The notes under the pieces: generated by a model
Told to the model about the DNA's origin: nothing
What the model saw: only the letters and a program-made list of their open reading frames with translations
The model's database searches: none
Shown: positions 32,217 to 41,820 of the stretch, in pieces
Numbering within the stretch: position 1 is the first letter of the stretch
How the letters are laid out: each line of letters opens with the position of its first letter
Assembly: GCA_034421095.1 (NCBI GenBank)
Contig: DAOUKR010000026.1
Location: 196,720-260,719 of the forward strand
DNA length: 64,000 nt
From: JAGWBG01 sp034421095
GTDB taxonomy: Bacteria; Chloroflexota; Dehalococcoidia; Lucifugimonadales; JAGWBF01
Direction: 5' to 3'
Translations under genes and position numbers: made by a program

Positions 32217-35200
32217 ATGAACGAGACCGAGCGCATAGGCACACTGAAATCGTTGCTCAGCCAGCGTATTCTGGTCATGGACGGCGCCATGGGCACGTCT
32301 ATCCAGGCGCGCAGCCTGGGGCCTGAAGATTTCGGTGGGCCCGAGTACGAAGGATGTAACGAGTACCTGATACTGGTCCGACCCGACGTCATCGGCGACA
32401 TCTACCAGTCTTTTCTGGACGCCGGGGCTGATATTCTGGAAACCAATACCTTCGGCGCAACATCGGTTGTACTGTCGGAATACGACCTGGCACATGAAAC
32501 CCGACGGATTAACCAGGAAGCCGCCCGGCTGGCCCGTCTTCTGGCCGATGCCGCCAGCACTCCCGACAAGCCGCGCTTCGTGGCAGGCTCCATGGGACCG
32601 ACCACCAGGACTATCTCAGTCACCGGCGGCATCACCTTCGACGAGCTGGCTGCCGCTTTCCACGAGCAGGCTGTCGGTCTCATGGAGGGCGGCGTTGACG
32701 TGCTGCTGCTGGAGACCAGCCAGGATACCATAAATGTCAAAGCCGGACTGGAAGGTATAGACCGGGCCTTTGCCGAGTTAGGGCGAGAGGTCCACGTGGC
32801 GGTGCAAGGAACCATAGAGCCTATGGGAACCCTGTTGGCGGGACAGGATGCCGAGGCCTTCTACACTTCCCTTGCCCACCGGGACCTGCTATGGATTGGG
32901 TTCAACTGTGCCACCGGCCCTGAGTTCATGACAGACCACATACGCACCCTGGCCGGGCTATCACGCTTCCCCGTGGCCTGTGTTCCCAACGCCGGACTCC
33001 CCGACGAGGATGGCAAATACAACGAGACCCCCGAGATGATGGCGGGGACTATCGGACGGTTTATCGAGTCCGGGTGGGTAAACCTGGTTGGTGGATGCTG
33101 TGGCACCGGACCTGACCACGTCCGCCTGTTGGCTGAGACGGCGGCGGGAAAGGCTTCCAGGGAAATGGTCGAGTCTCGTGAGACTCGGATTTCCGGCATC
33201 GAAGCTCTGGTGGTTGACCAGGACACGCGTCCCGCCATCGTGGGCGAGCGCACCAACGTCCTCGGCAGCCGCCGGTTCCGTCGACTCATAGGTGAGGGCG
33301 CTTTCGAGGAGGCATCCGAGATTGGCCGCCGTCAGGTCCGTGGTGGGGCGCACCTACTCGATGTGTGCCTCCAGGACCCTGACAGGGATGAAGTGTCCGA
33401 CGTGAACACATTCCTGGACATTCTTACCAAAAAGGTCAAGGCGCCTGTGATGATAGACTCCACCGATGCCCATGTGATAGAAGAGGCCCTCAAGCGGCTC
33501 CAGGGCAAGTCGGTGATTAACTCCGTCAACCTGGAGGATGGGGAGGCCCGCTTCCAGGCCGTGGTGCCCCTGGCCCGGCGCTACGGCGCGGCTCTGGTGG
33601 TTGGCTGCATAGACGAGGACAAGCAGCAGGCCCAGGCAATCACGCGCCAACGCAAGCTGGAGATTGCCCTGCGTTCAGCCCAAATACTGAACGAAAAGTA
33701 CGGGGTGCCTCTGGAGGACATTATCTTCGACCCCCTGGTATTCCCCGCAGGAACCGGAGACGAGAACTACGTCGGCTCTGCCGCGGAGACCATTGAGGGC
33801 GTCCGCCTCATCAAAGATGCTCTGCCCCAAACCAAGACCATTCTGGGTATCTCCAACGTGTCCTTCGGCCTGCCCCCGGCAGGGCGTGAAGTATTCAACT
33901 CCGTGTTTCTCTATCACTGCGTACAGGCCGGGCTGGACATGGCCATCGTTAACTCGGAGCAGATGGAACGGTATACCTCCATCCCCGAAGAGGAACGGAC
34001 CTTATCCGAGGACCTTATCTGGAACCGGGGTGAGGACCCGGTAGCCGCCTTTGCCGCCCACTTCCGGGACAAGGCCCCCAAAGCCACTGCCGAAGAGCGG
34101 CGCAGCCTGCCCCTGGACGAACGCTTGGCCCTTGCCATCATCGAGGGCAGCAAGGAAGGGCTTGCCCAGGATTTGGATGAGGCGCTGACGGGCCGTACCC
34201 CCCTGGAGATTATAAACGGGCCCTTGATGGCCGGCATGGACGAGGTGGGCCGGCAGTTCAACGCCAACCAGCTGATTGTTGCAGAGGTGCTTCAGTCCGC
34301 AGAGTCCATGAAGTTCGCGGTTAGCCACCTTGAGCCTCACATGGACAGGCTGGACACGGCCACAAAGGGCAGGGTGGTACTGGCCACGGTAAAGGGGGAT
34401 GTCCACGACATCGGTAAAAACCTGGTGGACATCATTCTGTCCAATAACGGATACCAGGTCATCAACTTGGGCATCAAGGTGCCGCCCCAGGAGCTTATCG
34501 AGTCCTATCTACAGCACCATCCGGACATCATCGGCCTCTCCGGGCTGCTGGTCAAATCGGCCCAGATGATGGTAGAGACTGTGCGGGACTTCCGTCAGGC
34601 CGGAGTCGCCAGCCCCATTCTGGTCGGGGGCGCAGCCCTGTCCAATCGCTTCGCCCGGACCCGCATAGCCCCTGAGTATGACGGGATGGTGGCCTACGCA
34701 CCCGACGCTATGGCCGGTCTAGCCCTTGCCAACACCATCGTCGAGGCCGATGAACGAGAGAAGCTGGCCGCTGCCCTTGAGTCCGAGACCGCAGAGATGA
34801 TGGGGGCCAATGGGCAACGCCGGTCCGAGGCTGCCGAGGCTGCTCCGGTGGTAGCGCCGGCCCAGGTTAGCTACGACTTCCAGGTCCCCAACCCTCCCGA
34901 CCTGCGGCTCCACGTGTTGCGGGACTATGACATGGAAAGAATCTTCCCTTACATCAACCCCCAGATGCTCTACGTGCGTCATCTGGGTTTCAAGGGCAGG
35001 TTCGCCGACGCACTTGCCGCCGGAGACCCCTCTGCCCAGGAGCTACGCGACTCCGTGCGCCGGGTGGAGGATGCGGTGCTGGCCCAGCCGGACATCACTG
35101 CCAATGCCGTGTTCAAGTTCTTCCCCTGTAACTCCGATGGTCAGTGGACGCTGATTTATGGGCCGGACGGTGAGACAGTCTTGGACAGGTTCTACTTTGG

Positions 35201-35726
35201 CCGACAGTCCCAGCGGGACGGCCTGTGCCTCAGCGACTACATCCTTCCCAGGAGTACGGGTCGGAAGGACTATGTGGCGATGTTCGTCACCAGCATCGGT
35301 TTGGGAGTGCGTGACCTGGCAGAGCGTTGGAAAACCGAAGGACAGTTCCTCAACTCCCACATTCTCCAGGCCCTTGCTCTGGAGGGGGCTGAGGCGTTTG
35401 CCGAGCTTCTGCACCAGCAGATTCGCCAGATGTGGGGGTTCGGCGACCCACAGGGCATAACGTATCAGGACCTGTTTCGCACCCAGTACCGGGGCCGCAG
35501 GTACTCCTTTGGCTACCCCGCCTGTCCCCGGCTGGAGGACCAAGAGCAGCTTTTCCGGCTGCTGAACGTGACGGATAACATCGGCGTGGAGCTGACCGAG
35601 GGGTTTATGATGGACCCGGAATCGGCGGTCTCGGCTCTGGTATTCCATCACCCGGACGCCAAATACTTCAACCTCAGCGAAGGTGACATCGAGGGGCTTG
35701 AGAGAGAAATTGCCGCGCTGTCGTAG
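32217..35726 (+). CDS. metH: Cobalamin-dependent methionine synthase MetH
   Basis: 1169 residues from ATG 32217 (TTGGAGG upstream; TATAAT at 32171 is a likely -10). Transfers methyl from 5-methyl-THF to homocysteine via B12. All modules are present: homocysteine domain (about 1-310: ILVMDGAMGTSIQ, zinc ligands in GFNCATGP and GGCCGTGPDH), pterin-binding domain (about 335-600: NVLGSRRFRRLI, PVMIDSTDAHVIEEAL), B12 cap and Rossmann domain (DVHDIGKNLVDIILSNNGYQ with the axial His; GLSGLLVKSAQMMVE; VGGAALSNRFAR) and the AdoMet reactivation domain ending RYSFGYPACPRLEDQ. Full length and intact. No cobalamin riboswitch was recognised upstream. A small gene follows after 3 bases. Confidence 0.97.
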   Translation: MNETERIGTLKSLLSQRILVMDGAMGTSIQARSLGPEDFGGPEYEGCNEYLILVRPDVIGDIYQSFLDAGADILETNTFGATSVVLSEYDLAHETRRINQEAARLARLLADAASTPDKPRFVAGSMGPTTRTISVTGGITFDELAAAFHEQAVGLMEGGVDVLLLETSQDTINVKAGLEGIDRAFAELGREVHVAVQGTIEPMGTLLAGQDAEAFYTSLAHRDLLWIGFNCATGPEFMTDHIRTLAGLSRFPVACVPNAGLPDEDGKYNETPEMMAGTIGRFIESGWVNLVGGCCGTGPDHVRLLAETAAGKASREMVESRETRISGIEALVVDQDTRPAIVGERTNVLGSRRFRRLIGEGAFEEASEIGRRQVRGGAHLLDVCLQDPDRDEVSDVNTFLDILTKKVKAPVMIDSTDAHVIEEALKRLQGKSVINSVNLEDGEARFQAVVPLARRYGAALVVGCIDEDKQQAQAITRQRKLEIALRSAQILNEKYGVPLEDIIFDPLVFPAGTGDENYVGSAAETIEGVRLIKDALPQTKTILGISNVSFGLPPAGREVFNSVFLYHCVQAGLDMAIVNSEQMERYTSIPEEERTLSEDLIWNRGEDPVAAFAAHFRDKAPKATAEERRSLPLDERLALAIIEGSKEGLAQDLDEALTGRTPLEIINGPLMAGMDEVGRQFNANQLIVAEVLQSAESMKFAVSHLEPHMDRLDTATKGRVVLATVKGDVHDIGKNLVDIILSNNGYQVINLGIKVPPQELIESYLQHHPDIIGLSGLLVKSAQMMVETVRDFRQAGVASPILVGGAALSNRFARTRIAPEYDGMVAYAPDAMAGLALANTIVEADEREKLAAALESETAEMMGANGQRRSEAAEAAPVVAPAQVSYDFQVPNPPDLRLHVLRDYDMERIFPYINPQMLYVRHLGFKGRFADALAAGDPSAQELRDSVRRVEDAVLAQPDITANAVFKFFPCNSDGQWTLIYGPDGETVLDRFYFGRQSQRDGLCLSDYILPRSTGRKDYVAMFVTSIGLGVRDLAERWKTEGQFLNSHILQALALEGAEAFAELLHQQIRQMWGFGDPQGITYQDLFRTQYRGRRYSFGYPACPRLEDQEQLFRLLNVTDNIGVELTEGFMMDPESAVSALVFHHPDAKYFNLSEGDIEGLEREIAALS

Positions 35727-35729
35727 GGA

Positions 35730-35975
35730 ATGTCGGAGCAGCTATTCATCAAGTATCAGGGAAATGTGCTCTTCGTAGCACAGGATGACGGGTTCCAGGC
35801 CGGGAGGCGGGTCCTCCAGCGCAATGACGAGGGCAAGCTGCCCCTGTCCTGCCCTGACGCCGGGTCCCTCACGGTGATAGACCCCGCTCCCCGTGACCCA
35901 CTGCCGGTGAATTATCTGGCCGCACAGGCCGCCGTACTTCTCGACGCCCTCCCTTATCCGTACTCGTTGCCCTAA
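35730..35975 (+). CDS. Small hypothetical protein downstream of metH
   Basis: 81 residues: MSEQLFIKYQGNVLFVAQDD, then RRVLQRNDEGKLPLSCPDAG and a hydrophobic end LAAQAAVLLDALPYPYSLP. No family recognised. The ATG lies three bases after the metH stop, without a clear ribosome binding site, so it would rely on translational coupling. Codon usage resembles the neighbours. An equally long open frame exists on the other strand; the plus-strand reading is preferred because of the coupling with metH. Confidence 0.4.
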   Translation: MSEQLFIKYQGNVLFVAQDDGFQAGRRVLQRNDEGKLPLSCPDAGSLTVIDPAPRDPLPVNYLAAQAAVLLDALPYPYSLP

Positions 35976-36008
35976 TGCTGGCTGCTGACTCATAATAAAC
36001 GGCTGGCA

Positions 36009-36224
36009 TCATAAATGTCTGTGGTCAATAGTCCCGTCGGGCTTCAGGTGATATGAGTCCAGTCTGTGTTCTCGCCAGAGCGGACGTTCCCGCCGGATAA
36101 TCCGCGGCTTACATTCCTCAAGTTCATACGAGTCTATCATGTGCATGCGAACGACCGATCGCCTTTGCCCCGAAACCCTGACACTTACTGGCAAAATGGA
36201 CCTAAGCCTACTCAGCCAGTCCAT
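36009..36224 (-). CDS. Small basic hypothetical protein, overlapping its upstream gene
   Basis: 71 residues from ATG 36224, which lies inside the end of the gene at 36208-36465 in another frame and has GAGGTGG six bases upstream. Sequence: MDWLSRLRSILPVSVRVSGQ, then RMHMIDSYELEECKPRIIRR and ERPLWREHRLDSYHLKPDGT. Basic, no recognised domain. It would be the last gene of a three-gene unit (36939 to 36009). Overlap with a ribosome binding site supports coupling; otherwise the call is weak. Confidence 0.4.
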   Translation of the reverse strand: MDWLSRLRSILPVSVRVSGQRRSVVRMHMIDSYELEECKPRIIRRERPLWREHRLDSYHLKPDGTIDHRHL

Positions 36225-36465
36225 AAACTTCCACCTCATGGTAGCTGACTTTACGGTATAGATAGGGTTGGCCATCCAGTTCGGCAAAATAGAACCGGTT
36301 CATCTCCATCAGATTCATGTCGAAATTAACTGAATCTCCTAGTGCCTCAACAGGTTCTCTCGCAGCAGCCTCGTATCGGCGCAGCAAGGAATCAGATCTA
36401 ACGTAATATCGGGTCTGTGCACTAGTGGGTTCTCCCTCTCTATCTTTAACTAACCTGACTGCCAT
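36208..36465 (-). CDS. Hypothetical protein, middle gene of a small operon
   Basis: 85 residues; GGAGGCGAAC precedes the ATG. MAVRLVKDREGEPTSAQTRY, VRSDSLLRRYEAAAREPVEA, then NFDMNLMEMNRFYFAELDGQ, YLYRKVSYHEVEVYGLAE. Mixed alpha/beta, acidic, no recognised family. Starts ten bases after the stop of the 36475-36939 gene, so co-transcribed. GC is lower than in metH or ppdK around it, as in its partner. Confidence 0.6.
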   Translation of the reverse strand: MAVRLVKDREGEPTSAQTRYYVRSDSLLRRYEAAAREPVEALGDSVNFDMNLMEMNRFYFAELDGQPYLYRKVSYHEVEVYGLAE

Positions 36466-36474
36466 GTTCGCCTC

Positions 36475-36939
36475 CTACGCTCGTTCTGTTGATCCTTCTA
36501 TCATTGAGGCTAGGAGAAGCATTTCTCTGTTAACGACATAGAAGCAATCCGTCCATTCTCCATCTCCATCTACATCTTCAGGGCTTTGGTGATACTCCAC
36601 TGCCTTTTCGTCACCCTGCGGTTCAATGGAAATTTCTATCCATGCGAGACCTTCAGTTAACGGCACTACACTCTTTGACATGAGCCTAATCTTATGCCCA
36701 GGCGATATTTCGCCGCACTTGATATTTGCTGTAGGTGGATCATGCGTTATATTCCTGTCCGGTCCATAGAGGATATGCCAGCTTCTGAGTATGCCTCCGG
36801 GAAAGGTCTCCGTTCCCAAATTGGTGACGTGGAAAACAAGCTCTACAGGCTCGCCTCTTATGACCTCGCCGGGTTTCAGGAATTTCTTCAGAGGGTGCTC
36901 AAAGTTAATGTCGAATTCAATGAGTAGCTTATGAGGCAT
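36475..36939 (-). CDS. Hypothetical beta-rich protein, first gene of a small operon
   Basis: 154 residues: MPHKLLIEFDINFEHPLKKF, EVIRGEPVELVFHVTNLGTE, TFPGGILRSWHILYGPD, then ISPGHKIRLMSKSVVPLTEG, LAWIEISIE and a C-terminal helix EMLLLASMIEGS. The pattern of VELVFHVTNLGTETFPGG recalls immunoglobulin-like CARDB-type beta sandwiches, but no firm family match. No signal peptide. A VDGDGEWTDCF loop is acidic. Lower GC than neighbours. Function unknown. Confidence 0.6.
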   Translation of the reverse strand: MPHKLLIEFDINFEHPLKKFLKPGEVIRGEPVELVFHVTNLGTETFPGGILRSWHILYGPDRNITHDPPTANIKCGEISPGHKIRLMSKSVVPLTEGLAWIEISIEPQGDEKAVEYHQSPEDVDGDGEWTDCFYVVNREMLLLASMIEGSTERA

Positions 36940-37026
36940 CGGTAAACCGTACCTTTGGGAGATGTCGCCCCTTCTCTACCACCATTCTAACACGCCCCTA
37001 AACCCCTAACAACGAGCCTGCATCCC

Positions 37027-39783
37027 CTATGGGGACTCCTCAAGGGCGGCCTGGGCTGCGGCGAGGCGCGCCACCGGCACACGGAAGGGAGAGCAGCTCA
37101 CGTAGTCCAGCCCCTCCCGGTGGCAGAAGGCCACGCTGGCAGGGTCGCCGCCGTGCTCCCCGCATATACCTACCTCCAGGTCCGAGCGAGTGCGGCGGCC
37201 CTGCTCCACGCCTATGCGGACCAGGGCGCCGACTCCGTCGGGGTCTATGGTGACGAAGGGATTGTATGGAAGGATTTCCTTGTCAATGTAGTGGTTGAGG
37301 AACTTGCCCTCGGCATCATCCCGGCTGAAGCCATAGGTGGTCTGGGTGAGGTCGTTGGTGCCGAAGCTGAAGAAGTCTGACGCCTCGGCTATTTCACCGG
37401 CGGTCAGCGCAGCCCGTGGGACCTCAATCATGGTCCCGAAGAGGTACTTCACCTTTGTGCCCACATCCTGCTGCACCCTCTCCGCCACGGCGGACAACCC
37501 CTCTTTCAACCTGTGCATCTCGTTCACGTGGGACGTGAGAGGAATCATAATCTCGGGGTGTGGGGCAATCCCCTCCTGGATGAGGCGGGCGCTGGCGGTG
37601 ATGATGGCCTCGGTTTGCATCTCGTAGATGGCGGGGAAGGTCAGCCCCAGACGGCAACCCCGGTGGCCCAGCATGGGGTTCGCTTCCCGCAGCGACTCAA
37701 CCAGTTGGAGGAACTCCTCCCGGGAACGAATCTCTTCCTGGGGGGCTTCCCCGGCTTCCATCTCCACCAACTCCCTCACAAGCTCCTCGTAGCGTGGGAG
37801 GAACTCGTGAAGTGGCGCGTCCAGCAGGCGAATGATTACCGGCCTCTCACCCATCGCTCTCAGGATACCCGTAAAGTCCTCTATCTGAAGCTGTTTCAGA
37901 TGGTCCAGGGCCTTGTAGTACTCACCCACGGCCACGGGCAACTCGGGGGACGGCGAGCGGCTGGAGGATGCTTCCGGGTGCTCCTGCTCCCATCGCTCCG
38001 CCTCCTGTGCGTTGATCAGCATCTTCTGGACGACGGGCACTCTCTCCGGCCCCAGGAACATGTGCTCCGTGCGACAGAGGCCAATTCCCTCGGCCCCCAT
38101 AGAGACCGCACGCTGGGCATCGGTGGGGGTATCGGCGTTGGCCATCACACCCAGCCGGCGGGTCTTGTCGGCCCAGGAGAGGAGAAGCTGGGCATCATGT
38201 AGCTCCTCCAGGTCGGGCTGGAAGGTGGGGATGGAGCCTGCGAACACCTCCCCGGTGGTCCCGTCAACGCTTATGTCCTCTCCCTCGCGTATGGCATGGC
38301 CTCCGGTAGTAGTGAAGACTCGGGCCTGGATGTCCACCTGTAGCTCTTCACACCCGACAACGCACGGGACGCCCAGCCCCCTGGTAACTACGGCAGCGTG
38401 GCTGGTGACACCACCCCTGCTGGTAAGAACACCTTTAGACTCCAGGATGCCGTGTATATCGTCGGGCTTGGTCTCCGGCCTGACAAGAATAACCGGGGTC
38501 CCTCGCTTTGCGGCGTCGGCGGCCCTGGTGGCATCCAGGAAAGCCTTGCCTGTGGCTGCGCCGGGGGACGCTCCGAAGCCCCGTGCTAGGAACGCCTTCT
38601 CGGATACGGCCTTGTCTCTGGCCTTGTCGTCGAACTGGGGCACAAATAGCTGGGACAACTCCTCCGGGTTCACCCGCCTCAGCGCCTCCTCCGGGGTTAT
38701 CAGCCCCTCATCCACCATGTCCACGGCCACCTTTACAGCCGCCTGTACGGTGCGTTGAGCGTTGCGGGTCTGTAGCAGATAGAGTCGCCCACCCTCCACG
38801 GTGAACTCCATATCCTGCACGTCTTTGTAGTGACTCTCCAGTTGCTGGGCCATCTCAGATAGACGGCCGTGGATGTGGGGGTGCCTCCGGGACAGGCTGG
38901 AGATTGGGTCGGGGGTACGCACGCCGGCCACCACGTCCTCGCCCTGCCCGTTGGAGAGATACTCGCCGTACAGGTCGCGCTGTCCGTCGAGGGGGTTGCG
39001 GGTAAACAGGACTCCCGTGCCGCTATCATCCCCAAGGTTGCCAAAGACCATGACCATGACGTTTACGGCGGTGCCCCAGTGGTGGGGTATGTTGTAGTGG
39101 TCGCGATAGGCGATGGCACGGGGACTGTTCCAGCTGCCAAAGACAGCCTGGACAGCCTCCAGCAACTGCTGCCAGGGGTCCTCGGGTACGTCCTTCCCTG
39201 CGGCGTTGCGGATGGCCTCCTTGAAGTCACCTATCACACCGACTAGCTGCTCCGGGTTAAGCTCGTGGTCAAGTTGTACTCCGGCATCCGCCTTCCGGCG
39301 GGCGAGTATCTCCTCGAAGGTGGATGACTCCACGTCCATGACCACGTTGGCGTATATCTGGAGAAAGCGTCTGTAGGCGTCGTAGGCCGGGCGGTCGTCA
39401 CCCATGAGACCGGCAAGGCCGCGGACTATCTCATCGTTGATGCCAAGATTGAGAATGGTATCCATCATCCCCGGCATGGAGACCCTGGCTCCTGAACGTA
39501 CCGACACCAGCAGGGGATTGGTGGTAGAGCCGAACTCCCTTCCTATGGACTTCTCCAGCCCGTGTATGTGCTCCTGCACTTTGTCCCACAGACCTTCGGG
39601 GAGCTGGTGGTCCCTTTCGTAATAGTCTATACACGCTTCGGTGGTGATGGTGAACCCCGGCGGCACGGGTAGACCCAACTGGGACATCTCGGAGAGATTC
39701 GCCCCCTTGCCCCCGAGAAGGTTGCGCATGTTGGCGTCGCCCTCGTCGAAGCGGTATACCAGCTTCCTCGTCTGCTGTACCAT
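37027..39783 (-). CDS. ppdK: Pyruvate, phosphate dikinase
   Basis: 918 residues. Interconverts pyruvate, ATP and phosphate with PEP, AMP and PPi. N-terminal ATP-grasp part: MRNLLGGKGANLSEM, SVRSGARVSMPGMMDTILNL, GTGVLFTRNPLDGQRDLYGE, LYLLQTRNAQRT. Swivelling phosphohistidine domain GVTSHAAVVTRG with catalytic His462. C-terminal PEP-binding TIM barrel: EGIGLCRTEHMF, PMLGHRGCRLGLTFPAIYE, FGTMIEVPRAALTAGEIAE, FFSFGTNDLTQTTYGFSRDD and CGEHGGDP. About 40 residues longer than typical, with a low-complexity insert near EHPEASSSRSPSPELP. No regulatory kinase gene is seen. An aldo/keto reductase lies 42 bases upstream on the same strand. Confidence 0.97.
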   Translation of the reverse strand: MVQQTRKLVYRFDEGDANMRNLLGGKGANLSEMSQLGLPVPPGFTITTEACIDYYERDHQLPEGLWDKVQEHIHGLEKSIGREFGSTTNPLLVSVRSGARVSMPGMMDTILNLGINDEIVRGLAGLMGDDRPAYDAYRRFLQIYANVVMDVESSTFEEILARRKADAGVQLDHELNPEQLVGVIGDFKEAIRNAAGKDVPEDPWQQLLEAVQAVFGSWNSPRAIAYRDHYNIPHHWGTAVNVMVMVFGNLGDDSGTGVLFTRNPLDGQRDLYGEYLSNGQGEDVVAGVRTPDPISSLSRRHPHIHGRLSEMAQQLESHYKDVQDMEFTVEGGRLYLLQTRNAQRTVQAAVKVAVDMVDEGLITPEEALRRVNPEELSQLFVPQFDDKARDKAVSEKAFLARGFGASPGAATGKAFLDATRAADAAKRGTPVILVRPETKPDDIHGILESKGVLTSRGGVTSHAAVVTRGLGVPCVVGCEELQVDIQARVFTTTGGHAIREGEDISVDGTTGEVFAGSIPTFQPDLEELHDAQLLLSWADKTRRLGVMANADTPTDAQRAVSMGAEGIGLCRTEHMFLGPERVPVVQKMLINAQEAERWEQEHPEASSSRSPSPELPVAVGEYYKALDHLKQLQIEDFTGILRAMGERPVIIRLLDAPLHEFLPRYEELVRELVEMEAGEAPQEEIRSREEFLQLVESLREANPMLGHRGCRLGLTFPAIYEMQTEAIITASARLIQEGIAPHPEIMIPLTSHVNEMHRLKEGLSAVAERVQQDVGTKVKYLFGTMIEVPRAALTAGEIAEASDFFSFGTNDLTQTTYGFSRDDAEGKFLNHYIDKEILPYNPFVTIDPDGVGALVRIGVEQGRRTRSDLEVGICGEHGGDPASVAFCHREGLDYVSCSPFRVPVARLAAAQAALEESP

Positions 39784-39825
39784 GACTTACACTAACTCCT
39801 TGCTTAGGCTCGCGCGTCCTCCACT

Positions 39826-40830
39826 TCAGGAGGTCTCGCTGGCGGCGGGAGAAGCCTCTTCTAGATAGAAGGCGTTCTCCCAGAGGTCGTCAAGCCGCTC
39901 ATTCTCCTCCATCATCAGGTCCGGCGTATCCGGGGCCGAGGCGTACTCCTCAAGCTCCTCCATGCTGGTGATGTTGGGAAGGACCGAGACAATAGCCTCC
40001 TTGGCGAGACAGAACTTGATGGCCGCCTGGGCCATGGTGCGGCCCGTCTCCTCTGCCAGGAAGGTGACCTGATCGGCCTTTTTCAGTGCCTGGGTTAGCC
40101 ACTCATGCCGGCGGTGGGCCCTGTGGTCTCCCGGGTCGAAGGTGGGGGGTTGGGAGAACCTGCCCGTGAGGACCTCCGAGGCGTGGGGGACCCGGGATAT
40201 AAGCCCCACGTTTTCTTCCCCCGCAATGGGAAAGAATCGGCGGGCCGGGTCTTGCTCCAGGATGCTGTAGATTATCTGGAGAGAGCTGACATGGCGGTCC
40301 CGCATGGAGGCCTCCCCCTCCTCGAACCAGCCGATGTCCGGCCCAAGGGCAGACCCGTAGTAGCGGATCTTGCCCTCCTTCACCAGGGTATCCAGCAAAT
40401 CAAAGACCTCATCGCTTTCGATGGCGTCTATGCGGGGATTATGAAGCTGGTAGATGTCTATGTAATCCGTCTTTAGCCGTCGCAGGCTTTGCTCACAAGC
40501 GAAACGTATGAAATCCGGCTCGAACTTCTGGGTCCGCTCCTTGTGACCTATGCGCTCGATATTGTCGTAGAAGTCGTAACCGAACTTGGTGGCTATGACT
40601 ATGTTATGCCGCTCATGTCCGAGGGACTTGGCAAGAAGCTCTTCGCCGTATCCTTCTCCGTATGTGTCGGCGGTATCATAGAAGTTTATTCCAAGCTCTA
40701 CGGCCGTCTGAAGGAGTCTCTCCTTCTCCGATTCCTCGATGCGTCCCCACCAGGTTGTTGCCACGGTCCAGAGTCCGAATCCGATTTCGGACAGGTCAAG
40801 CTGGGTCCTAGGCAGATGGCGATACTTCAT
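39826..40830 (-). CDS. Aldo/keto reductase
   Basis: 334 residues; GAGGGAGCATAGAAC precedes the ATG. NADPH-dependent oxidoreductase fold: LDLSEIGFGLWTVATTWWGR, catalytic Asp/Tyr in NFYDTADTYGEGYGEELLAK, Lys in VIATKFGYD, His in DIYQLHNPRIDAIES, then SALGPDIGW and EENVGLISRVPHASEVLTGR. C-terminal ILAKEAIVSVLP-type helix appears as FCLAKEAIVSVLPNITSMEE. Reduces or oxidises sugars or aldehydes; substrate unknown. Same strand as ppdK (42-base gap) and downstream of the DUF1802 gene. Confidence 0.93.
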   Translation of the reverse strand: MKYRHLPRTQLDLSEIGFGLWTVATTWWGRIEESEKERLLQTAVELGINFYDTADTYGEGYGEELLAKSLGHERHNIVIATKFGYDFYDNIERIGHKERTQKFEPDFIRFACEQSLRRLKTDYIDIYQLHNPRIDAIESDEVFDLLDTLVKEGKIRYYGSALGPDIGWFEEGEASMRDRHVSSLQIIYSILEQDPARRFFPIAGEENVGLISRVPHASEVLTGRFSQPPTFDPGDHRAHRRHEWLTQALKKADQVTFLAEETGRTMAQAAIKFCLAKEAIVSVLPNITSMEELEEYASAPDTPDLMMEENERLDDLWENAFYLEEASPAASETS

Positions 40831-40860
40831 GTTCTATGCTCCCTCGAATTTGTAGGAAGG

Positions 40861-41439
40861 TCACAGACCCAATGCCGCCTTGACCTCTCCCACCTTACTG
40901 CGAAAATCCTCTTCCGCAAGTACGGGGGTGAGATGGCCCAGGGGCAGGTCCTCGGACAGCTCTACCCAGGACTTGCAGCCGCCGTAACTTGGCAGATAGG
41001 GCACCGTCTGCGGCTCCTCCAGCCGGTGTATCCGCAGAAGCATGACGGACAGGGGAGACCTGGGCTTCCAGTGCAGCCGCTTTTGGGCGTAGTCGTCGCT
41101 CCAGATATGATAAGGCGATAGAGTATCCAGCTTGTCCTGCTCGGTAAGCTCGATAACCTCCTCTACACCGGCCCAGTGAGAGAAGGTTATGGTTTCTCCG
41201 CCCTGGGCCTCGGAAAGTACCTGTCGGAGGTCATGGTGGTACTTCTCCTGTAGTAGCTCATCCTTCTGGTGTTCGAAGGTGGGGTAGAGTAGGAACTCGG
41301 GATGGATCACCCTGAAGTCCTTGCCCTCTTCTCGAATCCCGCCCTTGCGCAGCAGCATTATTTGCTCGCCACGGTCAAGGGCTTTCACCGCGACGGCCCA
41401 CTCCTTTAGCGCAATCCGGCATACGGCGTTTGTAGACAT
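40861..41439 (-). CDS. DUF1802 family protein
   Basis: 192 residues from ATG 41439 (GGGAGC eight bases upstream; an ATG two codons earlier is too close to it). ALKEWAVAVKALDRGEQIML, LRKGGIREEGKDFRVIHPEF, LLYPTFEHQKDELLQEKYHH are the DUF1802 hallmarks. The C terminus (LSVMLLRIHRLEEPQTVPYL, GCKSWVELSEDLPLGHLTPV) is also typical. Function of the family is unknown; members often sit near mobile or repair genes. Followed at 30 bases by the aldo/keto reductase. Confidence 0.82.
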   Translation of the reverse strand: MSTNAVCRIALKEWAVAVKALDRGEQIMLLRKGGIREEGKDFRVIHPEFLLYPTFEHQKDELLQEKYHHDLRQVLSEAQGGETITFSHWAGVEEVIELTEQDKLDTLSPYHIWSDDYAQKRLHWKPRSPLSVMLLRIHRLEEPQTVPYLPSYGGCKSWVELSEDLPLGHLTPVLAEEDFRSKVGEVKAALGL

Positions 41440-41820
41440 GACCATCAGCTCCCGGTAATCAGGCTATGTTGTATTGCGGTGTACCCGAAGGGGCCAGGGG
41501 ACTCGCCAAGAAATGGCAGACGCTTCGCACCAATCGGAGCGACACCTTTTACCCTGTCAATATTACCATCAAAGAACCGGGGTCTCAAGGTTACCACGGC
41601 CCCGGATATATCTGGTTGTAGCTGGGGCAACGACAAGAATCACCACCCATACACCTGCCTATCGGAAGACAGGTGAGATTATATACCTGCCCGCCTCAGC
41701 AGGGTCGGGAAGTTGTTAGCGTCAACACACTCTAACCACTCGTATCGGGCATTGAAATAGACAAAGATTAAAGAATATGTTAGCATCTCTACAAAATATC
41801 GTGAGAGGGGGAAGGTTGCT
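41440..41820. other. Intergenic region with a weak promoter candidate
   Basis: 381 bases between divergent genes (DUF1802 and the second D-aminoacylase-like gene). AT-rich near 41740-41800, where TTGAAA (41752-41757), 18 bases, TATGTT (41776-41781) may be the promoter for the gene at 41821. Otherwise nothing recognised. Confidence 0.35.

Noticed and set aside
35742..35993. Minus-strand frame opposite the small gene after metH
   Set aside because: No ribosome binding site or link to a neighbour; the plus-strand frame is coupled to metH and preferred, though both are weak.
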